A DNA stretch of 64,000 nucleotides, taken from Streptomyces flaveolus (GTDB lineage: Bacteria > Actinomycetota > Actinomycetes > Streptomycetales > Streptomycetaceae). Under the pieces are notes generated by a model. It was not told the DNA's origin. It saw only the letters and a program-made list of their open reading frames with translations, and searched no databases. Numbering within the stretch: the first letter of the stretch is position 1; the number at the start of each line of letters is the position of its first letter. The stretch covers positions 124,001-188,000 of the forward strand of contig NZ_BMRV01000014.1 in assembly GCF_014648815.1 (NCBI RefSeq). Direction: 5' to 3'. Shown here piece after piece: positions 8,125 through 16,935 of this stretch. The position numbers and the translations under genes were made by a program.

Positions 8125-10100
8125 CGCCGGGCCTCGCGGACGTCACCCGCGGCCGCATCCTCTTCGGCGGCGACTACAACCCCGAGCAGTGGCCCGAGGA
8201 GACCTGGCACGAGGACGTCCGCCTGATGAAGGCCGCCGGCGTCAACTCCGTCACCCTCGGCGTCTTCTCCTGGTCCACACTCGAACCCCGGCCCGGCGTC
8301 CACGACTTCGCCTGGCTGGACCGCCTGATGGACCTGATGCACACGCACGGCATCGGCGTCGTCCTCGCCACGCCCACCTCGTCGCCCCCGCCCTGGCTGG
8401 GGCGCCTCCACCCGGACACCCTGCCCCGCGACGAGGACGGCCGCACCGAGTGGTGGGGCGGCCGGCAGCACTTCTCGCACTCCAGCGCCACCTACCGCCG
8501 CCACGCCGCCGCCGTCACCGAGGCCCTGGCCGCCCGCTACGCCGGCCATCCGGCCCTCACCATGTGGCACATCAACAACGAGTACTGCACCTTCGACCAC
8601 GGCGACGAGGCCGCCGCCCGTTTCCGCCGCTGGCTCCAGCACAGATACGGCACCCTCGACGCCCTCAACACCGCCTGGGGCACCGCCTTCTGGAGCCAGG
8701 GCTACGGCGACTGGGAGGAGATCCTCCCGGCCCGCCGCGCCCACTACCTGAAGAACCCCACCCAGGTGCTGGACTTCCGCCGCTTCACCTCCGACATGCT
8801 CCTGGAGTGCTTCACCGCCGAACGCGACATCGTCCGGCGCCACACCCCGCACCTCCCGGTCACCACCAACTTCATGCCGCTGTGGCACGGCCAGGACGCC
8901 TGGCGCTGGGCCGAGGAGGAGGACGTCGTCTCCGTCGACCTCTACCCCGACCCGCGCGACCCCCTGGGCGCCCAGCACGGCGCCCTGGTCCAGGACATGA
9001 CCCGCTCGCAGGCCCGCGGCCCCTGGATGCTGATGGAGCAGGCGGCCGGACCGGTGAACTGGCGCGGCGCCAACCACCCCAAGGCGCGCGGCCTGAACCG
9101 CCTGTGGTCCCTCCAGGCCGTGGCGCGCGGCGCCGACGCCGTCTGCTACTTCCAGTGGCGCCAGTCGAGGCAGGGCGCGGAGAAGTTCCACTCCGGCATG
9201 GTCGGCCACGCGGGGGAGCAGGGCCGTACGTACCAGGAGGTCGGACAGCTCGGCGCCGACCTCGCGAAGCTCGGCCCGCACGTGGCGGACACCCGGATCA
9301 CGGCCGACGTCGCCGTCCTGCACGACTGGCACTCCTGGTGGGCCGGCGCCCAGGACGGCCGCCCCTCCACCCGCTTCGACTACCCGGACGTCCTGCACGC
9401 CTGGCACCGGGCCCTGTGGGAGGCCCACCTCACCACCGACTTCGCCCACCCCGAGCACGACCTGACGCCGTACCGGGCGGTCGTCGTGCCGCAGCTCTAC
9501 GCACTCACGGACGCCGCGATCGACAACCTCCTCGCCCACGTCCGCGGCGGCGGCACCCTCGTCTGCGGCTTCCTGACCGGCGTCGCCGACCAGGACGACC
9601 GGGTCAGGGCCGGCGGCATGGACGCCCGGCTGCGTGACCTGTTCGGCATCCGCACCCTGCACGAGTGGTGGCCCCTGGAGGCGGACGAGACGGTCGCGTG
9701 CGACGGGTTCCGGGGCACGCTGTGGTCGGAGGAGATCGAACCGGACGGCACCGCCACCGAGACCCTCCCGTACCGGGGCGGCGAGCTGGACGGGCTCCCG
9801 GCCGTCCTGCGCAAGGGCCGCGCCTGGTACGTGTCGACCCTGCCGGAACCGGACGCGCTGCGCGGGCTGCTCGCCCGGGCCGCCGCCGAAGCGGGCGCCC
9901 GCCCGGTGCTCGACGGCCTCCCGGCCCAGGTGGAGGCGGTACGCCGCGGCGACCTGCTGTTCGTCCTCAACCACGGCCGCGAGCCGGTCACCGTCGACGT
10001 CCCCGGCACCCACCACGACCTGCTGACCGAGGCGACCGTCACCGACCGCGTCACCCTCGGCCGCTACGGCGTGGCGGTCCTGGCGGGGCCGGCCTCATGA
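8121..10100 (+). CDS. GH42 beta-galactosidase
   Basis: A 659-residue family 42 beta-galactosidase. It opens with the family signature FGGDYNPEQWPEETW; HINNEY supplies the acid/base Glu154 and LMEQAAGPVNW the nucleophile Glu306. The trimerisation and small beta domains follow to a normal length. There is no export signal, so it is predicted cytoplasmic and would remove terminal galactose from imported xyloglucan side chains. The start overlaps the GH74 stop by four bases and the stop overlaps the GH95 start by four, indicating tight translational coupling. Confidence 0.95.
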   Translation: MTPGLADVTRGRILFGGDYNPEQWPEETWHEDVRLMKAAGVNSVTLGVFSWSTLEPRPGVHDFAWLDRLMDLMHTHGIGVVLATPTSSPPPWLGRLHPDTLPRDEDGRTEWWGGRQHFSHSSATYRRHAAAVTEALAARYAGHPALTMWHINNEYCTFDHGDEAAARFRRWLQHRYGTLDALNTAWGTAFWSQGYGDWEEILPARRAHYLKNPTQVLDFRRFTSDMLLECFTAERDIVRRHTPHLPVTTNFMPLWHGQDAWRWAEEEDVVSVDLYPDPRDPLGAQHGALVQDMTRSQARGPWMLMEQAAGPVNWRGANHPKARGLNRLWSLQAVARGADAVCYFQWRQSRQGAEKFHSGMVGHAGEQGRTYQEVGQLGADLAKLGPHVADTRITADVAVLHDWHSWWAGAQDGRPSTRFDYPDVLHAWHRALWEAHLTTDFAHPEHDLTPYRAVVVPQLYALTDAAIDNLLAHVRGGGTLVCGFLTGVADQDDRVRAGGMDARLRDLFGIRTLHEWWPLEADETVACDGFRGTLWSEEIEPDGTATETLPYRGGELDGLPAVLRKGRAWYVSTLPEPDALRGLLARAAAEAGARPVLDGLPAQVEAVRRGDLLFVLNHGREPVTVDVPGTHHDLLTEATVTDRVTLGRYGVAVLAGPAS

Positions 10101-12370
10101 CCGGCGGGCCCGTGCACGGAACCTGGGAGCCCGAGCCCGCCGCCCGCTGGGAGGACGCCTTCCTCAGCGGCAACGGCCACCATGGCGCCCTGGTGTTCGG
10201 CGACCCGCAGACCGACCGGGTCGTCGTCACCCACCACACCCTCGTACGCCCGAACGGCGGCGACGAGCTCCGCCGGCCGCCCCGGCTCGCCGCCGGACTC
10301 GCCGCGCTCCAGGACCGCCTGCTGGCGGGCGACACGACCGCCGCCGAGGAGTTCACGGACGGCCGCCCGCTGCAGTGGGTCCGGCCCTTCCACCCGGCGT
10401 TCCAGATCCGGCTGAACAGGCCCCCCGACGACACCGGCCACCCCTACCGCCGCTCCGTCGACTTCACCACCGGCGAGACGACCGCGGCCCGCTCCACCTG
10501 GACCAGCCGGGTCTTCGTCTCCCGCGCCGACGACGTGATCGTCCAGCACCTCACCGCCCCCCACCTCACCCTCGACATCTCCCTCGACCCCCGCCTCCCC
10601 GGCGCCCCCGCCGGCCTGGGCATCGGTCACGGCGCCGTGCTCACCCCCGGGGGCGCCCTGCTCAGCCTGCGCGCCCGCTACCCCGGCAGTGACCTGGCGT
10701 ACACCGGCGTCACCCTGGTCGCCGTCACCGGCGGCACCACGAAACTGGTCCCGCCGGGCGTGCTCGTCGAGGGCGCCACGGAGGTCCTGCTCCTCACCCG
10801 GGTGCGCCGGCACACCGGCGAACTGGACGTGGCCGCCGAGGGGCGGGCCCTGCGCGACCTGGCGGCCGGGAGTCTCCCCGACGGACCGGACGGCACCTCG
10901 GACGACGGACCGGACGACGCACGGGACGACGGGCCGGGCGGCACGTCGTACGACGTCCTCCTCGGCCGCCACCTCGCCCTGCACCGCGTCGCGTACGACC
11001 GTGTCACCCTCGACCTCGCCGCCGAGCCCGCCGAACGCGCCCTGCCCGGCTCGGCGTTGCTCGCGTGCCCCCGCAGCCCGGCGCTCCTGGAGCGCCTCTT
11101 CGCCGCCGGCCGCTACCACCTGCTGTCGGCCGGCGGCCTGCTCCCGCCCCGCCTGACCGGCCTGTGGACCGGCGACTGGAACACCGCCTGGTCCGGGGCG
11201 TTCACCACCAACGCCAACCTCAACCTCCAGACCGCCTCCGCCGCCGCGGCCGCCCTGCCCGAGGTCACCGAGGCACACGCGGCCCTGGTCCACCGCCAGC
11301 TGCCCGACTGGCGGGACAACGCCCGCGACGTCTTCGGCACCCGCGGTGTCGTCGCGCCCTCCCACACCGACGGCGAGTGCGGCCACACGTACCACTTCAG
11401 CCGCGAGTACCCCCTGCACCTGTGGACGGCCGGCGCCGACTGGCTGCTCAAGCCCCTCGTCGACCACGACGAGACCTACGGCACCCACGACCCGCGCACC
11501 ACCGCCGCGCTCGCCGAAGTCGCCCTGTTCTACGAGGACTTCCTCACCCGCACCGACGGCGACGGCCGGCTCGCCGTCGTCCCCTCCTACTCGCCCGAGA
11601 ACCGGCCCGCGAACGCGAGCTGGGGCACCGTCGACGCGGCCATGGACCTCTCCGCCGCCCGGCACGCCCTGCGCACCGCCGCCGACCGCCACCCCGAGCA
11701 CGCCGACCGCTGGCGCGCCCTCGCCGACCGGCTCCCGCCGCACCGGATCAACGCCGACGGCGCCCTCGCCGAATGGGCCCGGCCCGGCCTGGCCGACACC
11801 TACGACCACCGCCACCTCAGCCACCTCTACGGCGTCTGGCCGCTCGACGAGATCACCCCCTACGACACCCCCGGCCTCGCCGAGGCCGCCCGGCGCGCCC
11901 TCGAACTGCGGGGCGCCGAGAACGACTCGGCCCACGGCCACCTCCACCACGCCCTGGTCGCCGCCCGGCTCGGGGACGGTGCCCGGGTCGCCCACGCCCT
12001 GGGCCGGGTGCTCGACGGCGACTACTTCCACGCGTCCCTGATGAGCGCGCACTACCCCCACCGCGACGTCTACAACGCCGACGCCGCGCACGCCCTCCCG
12101 GCCGTGCTCATCGAGATGCTCGTGCAGTCCACGCCCGGCCGGCTGGTCCTGCTCCCCGCACTCCCGGCCACCTGCCCCGAGGGCGAACTCAGGGGCGTGC
12201 GCACCCGGTTCGGGGCGGCACTCGACCTCACCTGGACGTCCGAGGGCAGTGCGACGGCCGTCCTGCGCCCGGACCGCACCCACCGCATCGACCTCAGGAC
12301 TCCCTCCGGCGCCGAACCGCTCGACCTCGTCGCCGGGGAGGACCGCGTCATCAGCGTCAAGGCGCGGTAG
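10097..12370 (+). CDS. GH95 alpha-L-fucosidase
   Basis: A 757-residue family 95 enzyme. The N-terminal beta-sandwich starts with WEDAFLSGNGHHGALVFG, the usual substrate-site opening. The (alpha/alpha)6 barrel carries TTNANLNLQ, PSYSPENRPANASWG and the conserved HLSHLYGVWPLDEI block. No signal peptide is present. Family 95 enzymes mostly cleave alpha-1,2-fucose from galactose, the terminal linkage of fucosylated xyloglucan; some act on alpha-L-galactose. A short Asp/Gly-rich low-complexity loop lies near residues 260-282 (DGPDGTSDDGPDD). It is coupled by ATGA to GH42, so fucose and galactose removal are co-expressed. Confidence 0.92.
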   Translation: MTGGPVHGTWEPEPAARWEDAFLSGNGHHGALVFGDPQTDRVVVTHHTLVRPNGGDELRRPPRLAAGLAALQDRLLAGDTTAAEEFTDGRPLQWVRPFHPAFQIRLNRPPDDTGHPYRRSVDFTTGETTAARSTWTSRVFVSRADDVIVQHLTAPHLTLDISLDPRLPGAPAGLGIGHGAVLTPGGALLSLRARYPGSDLAYTGVTLVAVTGGTTKLVPPGVLVEGATEVLLLTRVRRHTGELDVAAEGRALRDLAAGSLPDGPDGTSDDGPDDARDDGPGGTSYDVLLGRHLALHRVAYDRVTLDLAAEPAERALPGSALLACPRSPALLERLFAAGRYHLLSAGGLLPPRLTGLWTGDWNTAWSGAFTTNANLNLQTASAAAAALPEVTEAHAALVHRQLPDWRDNARDVFGTRGVVAPSHTDGECGHTYHFSREYPLHLWTAGADWLLKPLVDHDETYGTHDPRTTAALAEVALFYEDFLTRTDGDGRLAVVPSYSPENRPANASWGTVDAAMDLSAARHALRTAADRHPEHADRWRALADRLPPHRINADGALAEWARPGLADTYDHRHLSHLYGVWPLDEITPYDTPGLAEAARRALELRGAENDSAHGHLHHALVAARLGDGARVAHALGRVLDGDYFHASLMSAHYPHRDVYNADAAHALPAVLIEMLVQSTPGRLVLLPALPATCPEGELRGVRTRFGAALDLTWTSEGSATAVLRPDRTHRIDLRTPSGAEPLDLVAGEDRVISVKAR

Positions 12371-12408
12371 CACCAGCGCCCCTCCCCCCACCCATGGAAG
12401 GACACGCC

Positions 12409-13116
12409 ATGGCACCACGCACGCGCACCCTGACCGCTCTCCTGGCCCCTGCCCTCGCGCTCGGCGCCACCGTCGGCCTCGCCTCCGCCCCCGCCCAGGC
12501 CGCCGTCTGGAACTCCTGCGACCAGTGGGGCAACACGAGCCTGAACGGCTACACCCTCTACAACAACATCTGGGGCTCCGGCGCCGGCAGCCAGTGCGTC
12601 TGGGCCAACTCCGGCACCAACTGGGGCGTCTGGGCCGATCACCCGAACACCGGCGGCATCAAGTCGTACCCGAACGCCAAGAAGGTGATCAACAAGCCGA
12701 TCACCTCCCTCGGCTCGCTCACCAGCAGCTACAAGGTCTCGGTCCCGTCCTCCGGCGCGTACAACACGTCGTACGACATCTGGGACACGGACTACGACTA
12801 CGAGATCATGCTCTGGGTCAACCACAACGGCGCCGTCGGCCCGCTCGGCACCTCGCAGGGTTCGGTGACCCTCGGCGGCCACTCCTGGAACGTCTACAAG
12901 GGCAACAACGGCGCCAACGAGGTCTTCTCGTTCCTGCGCACCTCGGACTCCAGCTCCGGCACGGTCGACATTCTGCCGATCCTCAAGTGGATCAAGGACA
13001 CCAAGGGCTGGATGGGCAACGAGACCATCGGTGACGTGCAGTTCGGCTACGAGATCACCTCGTCCGCCGGCGGTCTGGACTTCCGCACCGACAACCTGAC
13101 GGTCAGCGGCGGCTGA
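12409..13116 (+). CDS. Secreted GH12 endoglucanase/xyloglucanase
   Basis: A 235-residue single-domain family 12 enzyme. A Sec signal peptide (TALLAPALALGATVGLASAPAQA) ends before AVWNSCDQWGN, the usual mature start. The nucleophile Glu132 is in DYDYEIMLWV and the acid/base Glu215 in FGYEITSS. Family 12 contains both cellulases and xyloglucan-specific enzymes; position in this operon favours xyloglucan. GGAAGGAC precedes ATG 12409. It is the last gene of the operon, 19 bases before a strong terminator. There is no binding module. Confidence 0.93.
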   Translation: MAPRTRTLTALLAPALALGATVGLASAPAQAAVWNSCDQWGNTSLNGYTLYNNIWGSGAGSQCVWANSGTNWGVWADHPNTGGIKSYPNAKKVINKPITSLGSLTSSYKVSVPSSGAYNTSYDIWDTDYDYEIMLWVNHNGAVGPLGTSQGSVTLGGHSWNVYKGNNGANEVFSFLRTSDSSSGTVDILPILKWIKDTKGWMGNETIGDVQFGYEITSSAGGLDFRTDNLTVSGG

Positions 13117-13134
13117 CCCACCGCACCACGGCCG

Positions 13135-13164
13135 AGGGGCCGGTCCCGCCCGGGACCGGCCCCT
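13135..13164. terminator. Bidirectional terminator between GH12 and GH31 genes
   Basis: A perfect 13-base-pair stem (13135-13147 with 13152-13164) with a four-base loop GCCC, in the 56 bases between two convergent stops. There is no U tract, as is usual in Streptomyces. Confidence 0.85.
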
Positions 13165-13172
13165 CCCCGCGT

Positions 13173-15215
13173 CTACTCCGCGACCGGCAGCCGCGCCCCG
13201 TCCCGCAGGAACAGCGGGATGCGGTCCAGCGGAGCGTCGACCGTCACGGTCGCCCCGCCCCCGTAGGTCTCACCCGTCCACGCGTCCGTCCAGCGCGCGC
13301 CCGCCGGAAGGTACGCCGTCCGGGCCGTGGCGCCCGCCGTCAGCACCGGCGCGACCAGCAGGTCCCGGCCGAAGAGGTAGGCGTCGTCCACGCCCCACGC
13401 CGCCGGGTCCCCGGGGAACTCCAGGAACAGCGGCCGCATCACCGGCAGCCCCTCCTCGTGCGCCTCGCGCATCACGTCCAGCACGTACGGCTTCAGCCGC
13501 TCGCGCAGCCGCAGGTACTTCTCCAGGACCGGGTACGCCTCCTCGCCGTAGGACCACACCTCGTTCGGGCCGCCGGTCATGTCGGGGCCCAGCGGCATGC
13601 CCGGGTCGCGGAAGCCGTGCAGGCGCATCAGCGGGGACAGCGCGCCGAACTGGAACCAGCGGATCATCACCTCCCGGTACGCGGGGTCGTCCGGGTCGCC
13701 GCCGTGGAAACCGCCGATGTCCGTGTTCCACCAGGGGATGCCCGACAGGGCGGTGTTCAGACCGGCCGCGATCTGGCGGCGCAGGGTCGCGAAGTCGGTG
13801 CCGATGTCACCGGACCACAGCGCGGCGCCGTGGCGCTGACTTCCCGCCCACGCCGAGCGGTTGAGGGTGATCACCTCGTCCACGCCGGCCGCGCGCAGGC
13901 CCTCGTCGAAGGCGCGGGAGTTCTCGGCCGGGTACAGGTTGCCGACCTCCAGGCCCGGGCCCGCCCAGTAGCGCAGGTTCTCCGGGAAGCCCGGCTTCAG
14001 TTCCGGCTCGCAGGCGTCCAGCCAGAACGCCGTGATGCCGTACGGGTCGAGGTAGTTCTCCTTGACCTTCGACCACACGAACTCGCGGGCCTCGGGGTTG
14101 GTGGCGTCGTAGAAGGCCACCTGGACCGTCGAGGCGACCCCCTTGTCCGGCCAGTCGGCGTGCGCCATCGGGCCGTACTGGGTGCCGATGAAGTAGCCGC
14201 GCTGCTCCATCACCGGGTGGTTCTCGCTCAGCGGGGACACCGACGGCCAGACGCTGACCACCAGCTTGACGCCCAGCTCGTCCAGCTCCCGGACCATGGC
14301 CGCCGGGTCGGGCCACTCGGCCGGGTCGAACGTCCACTCGCCGAGGTGCGTCCAGTGGAAGAAGTCGCACACGATCGCGTCGAGGGGCAGCCCGCGCCGC
14401 TTGTACTCCCGCGCCACGGCGAGGAGTTCGTCCTGCGTGCGGTAGCGCAGCTTGCACTGCCAGAAGCCCGCCGCCCAGGCCGGCAGCATCGGGGTGCGGC
14501 CGGTCACCGCGCTGTAGCGGCGCTGCGCGTCGGCCGGGGCGCCCGCGGTGATCCAGTAGTCGATCTGCCGGGCCGAGTCGGCGACCCAGCGGGTGCCGTT
14601 GTGTGCCAGCTCCACACGGCCGATCGCCGGGTTGTTCCACAGCAGCGTGTAGCCGCGGCTGGAGGTGAGGACGGGGATCGACACCTCGGCGTTGCGCTGG
14701 ACCAGGTCCACGACCAGGCCCTTCTGGTCGAGTCGACCGTGCTGGTGCTGCCCGAGGCCGTACAGCCGCTCGTCCTCGTAAGCGGCGAACCGCTGCTCCA
14801 GGCGGTGGTACCCGTTGCCGACCGCCGTGTACAGGCGGGGGCCGGGCCACCAGAAGTGGGCGCGCTCCTCGACGAGCAGCTCGCCCCCGTCGGCCGTGCG
14901 CACGAAGCGGACCAGTCCCTCCCGATCCACCTCCACGGTCAGCGCGCCGACGGTCAGCGAACCGTGCCCGTCCTCGACCGTGACGGTGCTCCCGGTCGCC
15001 GGGGCGTGCGGGAGCAGGGCGCCGGGGAGGTCCTCCAGCACGGGGCCGCCGAGCCGGGCCCGGACCCGGACCGCGTCCGGCCCCCACGGCTCGATCCGGA
15101 CGGTCTCCTGGCGCCCGCTCCACTCCAGCGCGCCGTCCCGCTCACGCAGGATGCCGACGGTGGGGGAGGACTGGGCGAGGCCGACCTCGGGCGGTGTCTG
15201 GGCAGGCTGATTCAC
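13173..15215 (-). CDS. GH31 alpha-xylosidase
   Basis: A 680-residue family 31 glycosidase most like YicI-type alpha-xylosidases. WLDACEPE holds the nucleophile Asp400 and LWSGDIGTDF the acid/base Asp470. The N-terminal sandwich (RLYGLGQHQHG, WNNPAIGRV) and the C-terminal sandwich are complete. GTG 15215 is chosen because AGGAG lies about 9 bases upstream and the longer form only adds a proline-rich tail. No signal peptide: it should remove xylose from the non-reducing end of xyloglucan oligosaccharides in the cytoplasm. It converges on the operon. The 372 bases upstream contain no copy of the locus operator, so its control may differ. Confidence 0.92.
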   Translation of the reverse strand: MNQPAQTPPEVGLAQSSPTVGILRERDGALEWSGRQETVRIEPWGPDAVRVRARLGGPVLEDLPGALLPHAPATGSTVTVEDGHGSLTVGALTVEVDREGLVRFVRTADGGELLVEERAHFWWPGPRLYTAVGNGYHRLEQRFAAYEDERLYGLGQHQHGRLDQKGLVVDLVQRNAEVSIPVLTSSRGYTLLWNNPAIGRVELAHNGTRWVADSARQIDYWITAGAPADAQRRYSAVTGRTPMLPAWAAGFWQCKLRYRTQDELLAVAREYKRRGLPLDAIVCDFFHWTHLGEWTFDPAEWPDPAAMVRELDELGVKLVVSVWPSVSPLSENHPVMEQRGYFIGTQYGPMAHADWPDKGVASTVQVAFYDATNPEAREFVWSKVKENYLDPYGITAFWLDACEPELKPGFPENLRYWAGPGLEVGNLYPAENSRAFDEGLRAAGVDEVITLNRSAWAGSQRHGAALWSGDIGTDFATLRRQIAAGLNTALSGIPWWNTDIGGFHGGDPDDPAYREVMIRWFQFGALSPLMRLHGFRDPGMPLGPDMTGGPNEVWSYGEEAYPVLEKYLRLRERLKPYVLDVMREAHEEGLPVMRPLFLEFPGDPAAWGVDDAYLFGRDLLVAPVLTAGATARTAYLPAGARWTDAWTGETYGGGATVTVDAPLDRIPLFLRDGARLPVAE

Positions 15216-15587
15216 GAGGCGTGCTCCTGGGGAGTGCGGACATGGCGGTGCCCTGGCACGGGCCGGACGGGTGAGCACCGAGCGCCGACGGCCGACGAAG
15301 AGCGCGGCCGCGGGACGCTGCGGCGGTGCGGCGGTGCGGAGATCAGAACCGGACGGGGGGCGGCGACGGGAGGGTGGCCTACGGCGGGGTGGCCCACGAC
15401 GGATCGGGCCGCGAAGGGGCGATGGCGACGGGACGGTGGCCCGGGGCGGACGGGGGAGAGGGGGCCGGGCGACGGACGGGACGGTGGCCCTCGGCGGGGT
15501 GAGCCGCGAGCGGGACGGTGGCGAAGGGGCCAGGGCTGCGACACGGCAGGCAGGCCGGGACCACGGCCCGCTCCCGGACCGCGGCGC
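15216..15587. other. 372-base gene-free region with degenerate GC-rich repeats
   Basis: Lies between the GH31 start and the repressor stop, so it must contain any GH31 promoter. I see no GAAGCGCTTC site. It holds several imperfect copies of a short unit: GACGGGACGGTGGCCC appears near 15426 and again near 15474, with a shorter GCGGGACGGTGGC near 15509. No coding pattern is convincing. Confidence 0.5.
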
Positions 15588-16601
15588 CTAGGGCCGGACC
15601 GGTGCCGGCCCCGAGCTGGCCCGCACCGTCAGTTCCGGCGCGAGCAGCACGACCTCCTCGCTGCCGCGCCCGTCGAGCTTGGCGACGAGCTGCTCCACTG
15701 CGTGCCGGCCCATCTCCTGCGCGGGCACGGCGACCGAGGTCAGCCGCACCGAGGCCTGGACGGCGACCTGCTCGGGGCAGACCGCGACCACCGACACGTC
15801 CTCGGGCACGGCCCGGCCCTGCTGACGCAGCAGCGCGAGCAGCGGCTCGACCGCCGACTCGTTCTGGACGACGAATCCCGTGGTGCCCGGGCGCTCGTCG
15901 AAGACTCGGGCGAGGGTCGCGGACATCGCGTCGTAGCCGCCCTCGCACGGGCGGTGCAGCAGCCGCAGTCCCAGCTCACGCGCGCGGGTGCGCAGCCCGT
16001 CGAGGGTGCGCTCGGCGAAGCCCGTGTGCCGCTCGTAGACGGCGGGCGCCTCACCGATGACAGCGATGTCGCGATGCCCCAGCGACGCCAGATGTTCCAC
16101 GCACAGCGCACCGGTCGCCCGGAAGTCGAGGTCGACGCAGGTCAGCCCGGTGGTGTCGGCGGGCAGCCCGATCAGCACGGAGGGCTGGTCGGTGCCCCGC
16201 AGCAAGGGCAGCCGCTCGTCGTCGAGTTCGACGTCCATAAGGATCATCGCGTCGGCGAGGCCGCTGCCGGTGACGCGGCGCACCGCGTCGGGCCCCTCCT
16301 CGCCCGTGAGCAGCAGGATGTCGTATCCGTGGGCGCGTGCGCTGGTCGCGACCGCGATGGCGATCTCCATCATCACCGGCACGTACATGTCCGTGCGCAG
16401 CGGGATCATCAGCGCGATGATGTTCGACCTGCTGCTGGCCAGGGCGCGGGCGCCGGCGTTCGGGTGGTAGCCGAGCTTCCGGATACTCTCCTCGACCCGC
16501 TGCCGGGTGGTGGTGGAGATGGACCGCTTGCCGCTGAGGACATAGCTCACCGTGCTCGCCGAGACTCCGGCGTGCTGGGCGACCTCGGCGAGGGTGACCA
16601 T
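15588..16601 (-). CDS. LacI-family transcriptional repressor of the xyloglucan locus
   Basis: A 337-residue LacI/GalR protein. The helix-turn-helix VTLAEVAQHAGVSASTVSYVLSG occupies residues 2-24 and the hinge helix (NAGARALASS) follows near 50. The rest is a periplasmic-binding-protein-like effector domain from SNIIALMIPL on. ATG 16601 has GGAGAG 6 bases upstream; longer in-frame extensions run across the operators and lack family similarity. The only palindromes with the same core lie before this gene and in the GH3/transporter control region, so it likely represses both and itself. The inducer is probably a xyloglucan oligosaccharide or a breakdown product, which is inference. Confidence 0.92.
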   Translation of the reverse strand: MVTLAEVAQHAGVSASTVSYVLSGKRSISTTTRQRVEESIRKLGYHPNAGARALASSRSNIIALMIPLRTDMYVPVMMEIAIAVATSARAHGYDILLLTGEEGPDAVRRVTGSGLADAMILMDVELDDERLPLLRGTDQPSVLIGLPADTTGLTCVDLDFRATGALCVEHLASLGHRDIAVIGEAPAVYERHTGFAERTLDGLRTRARELGLRLLHRPCEGGYDAMSATLARVFDERPGTTGFVVQNESAVEPLLALLRQQGRAVPEDVSVVAVCPEQVAVQASVRLTSVAVPAQEMGRHAVEQLVAKLDGRGSEEVVLLAPELTVRASSGPAPVRP

Positions 16602-16620
16602 CCAGCTCTCCAAGCTTTGT

Positions 16621-16630
16621 GAAGCGCTTC
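16621..16630. promoter_or_regulatory. LacI-family operator, copy 3 (proximal to repressor gene)
   Basis: Core GAAGCGCTTC, 20 bases upstream of the repressor ATG. One flank (CTGTC on the minus strand) matches the distal copy; the other flank is changed, so the palindrome is perfect only in the 10-base core. Its place near the ribosome-binding site suggests an autoregulatory roadblock. Confidence 0.7.
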
Positions 16631-16703
16631 GACAGCGCGAGGGGTGGATATGGGCGGGTGAGGGTGGTTCGACAGTAGCCCCAGTGGGAGTGGGTGTCCA
16701 TAG

Positions 16704-16725
16704 GCTGTCGAAGCGCTTCGACAGC
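16704..16725. promoter_or_regulatory. LacI-family operator, copy 4 (distal, longest palindrome)
   Basis: A perfect 22-base palindrome centred on the same GAAGCGCTTC core with CTGTC/GACAG flanks, about 100 bases upstream of the repressor ATG. It is the most extended of the four sites and likely the strongest. Confidence 0.8.
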
Positions 16726-16935
16726 TTACTTTCCCGCTGTTTCCCCGGCCTCCCGCCCATCCTCTCGCGCCCGCGGCCATCGGCCGAACGGCCGCACAAA
16801 GGGTGGTGGGTCCGCCCCGGAACGGGTACACACGATCGGGTAGCACCGACTAGTAACGTACGCCCGCGAGTTCGCCCATCGGGTACTTCGCGGCCGTACC
16901 TCCCTTCGATGCCGATTCGCGGCGAGGTGAGCCTC

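Larger units (their letters stand above)
16602..16935. promoter_or_regulatory. Divergent region between repressor and acyl-CoA dehydrogenase genes
   Basis: A 334-base region without a gene. The half next to the repressor has two operators (16621-16630 core and 16704-16725). A minus-strand candidate promoter CTGTCG, 17 bases, CATATC between them is weak. The half next to the dehydrogenase shows no operator and no strong promoter match. Confidence 0.6.

Noticed and set aside
16909..16935. Earlier ATG start for the acyl-CoA dehydrogenase
   Set aside because: It lacks a ribosome-binding site, while GAGGTGA precedes ATG 16936.
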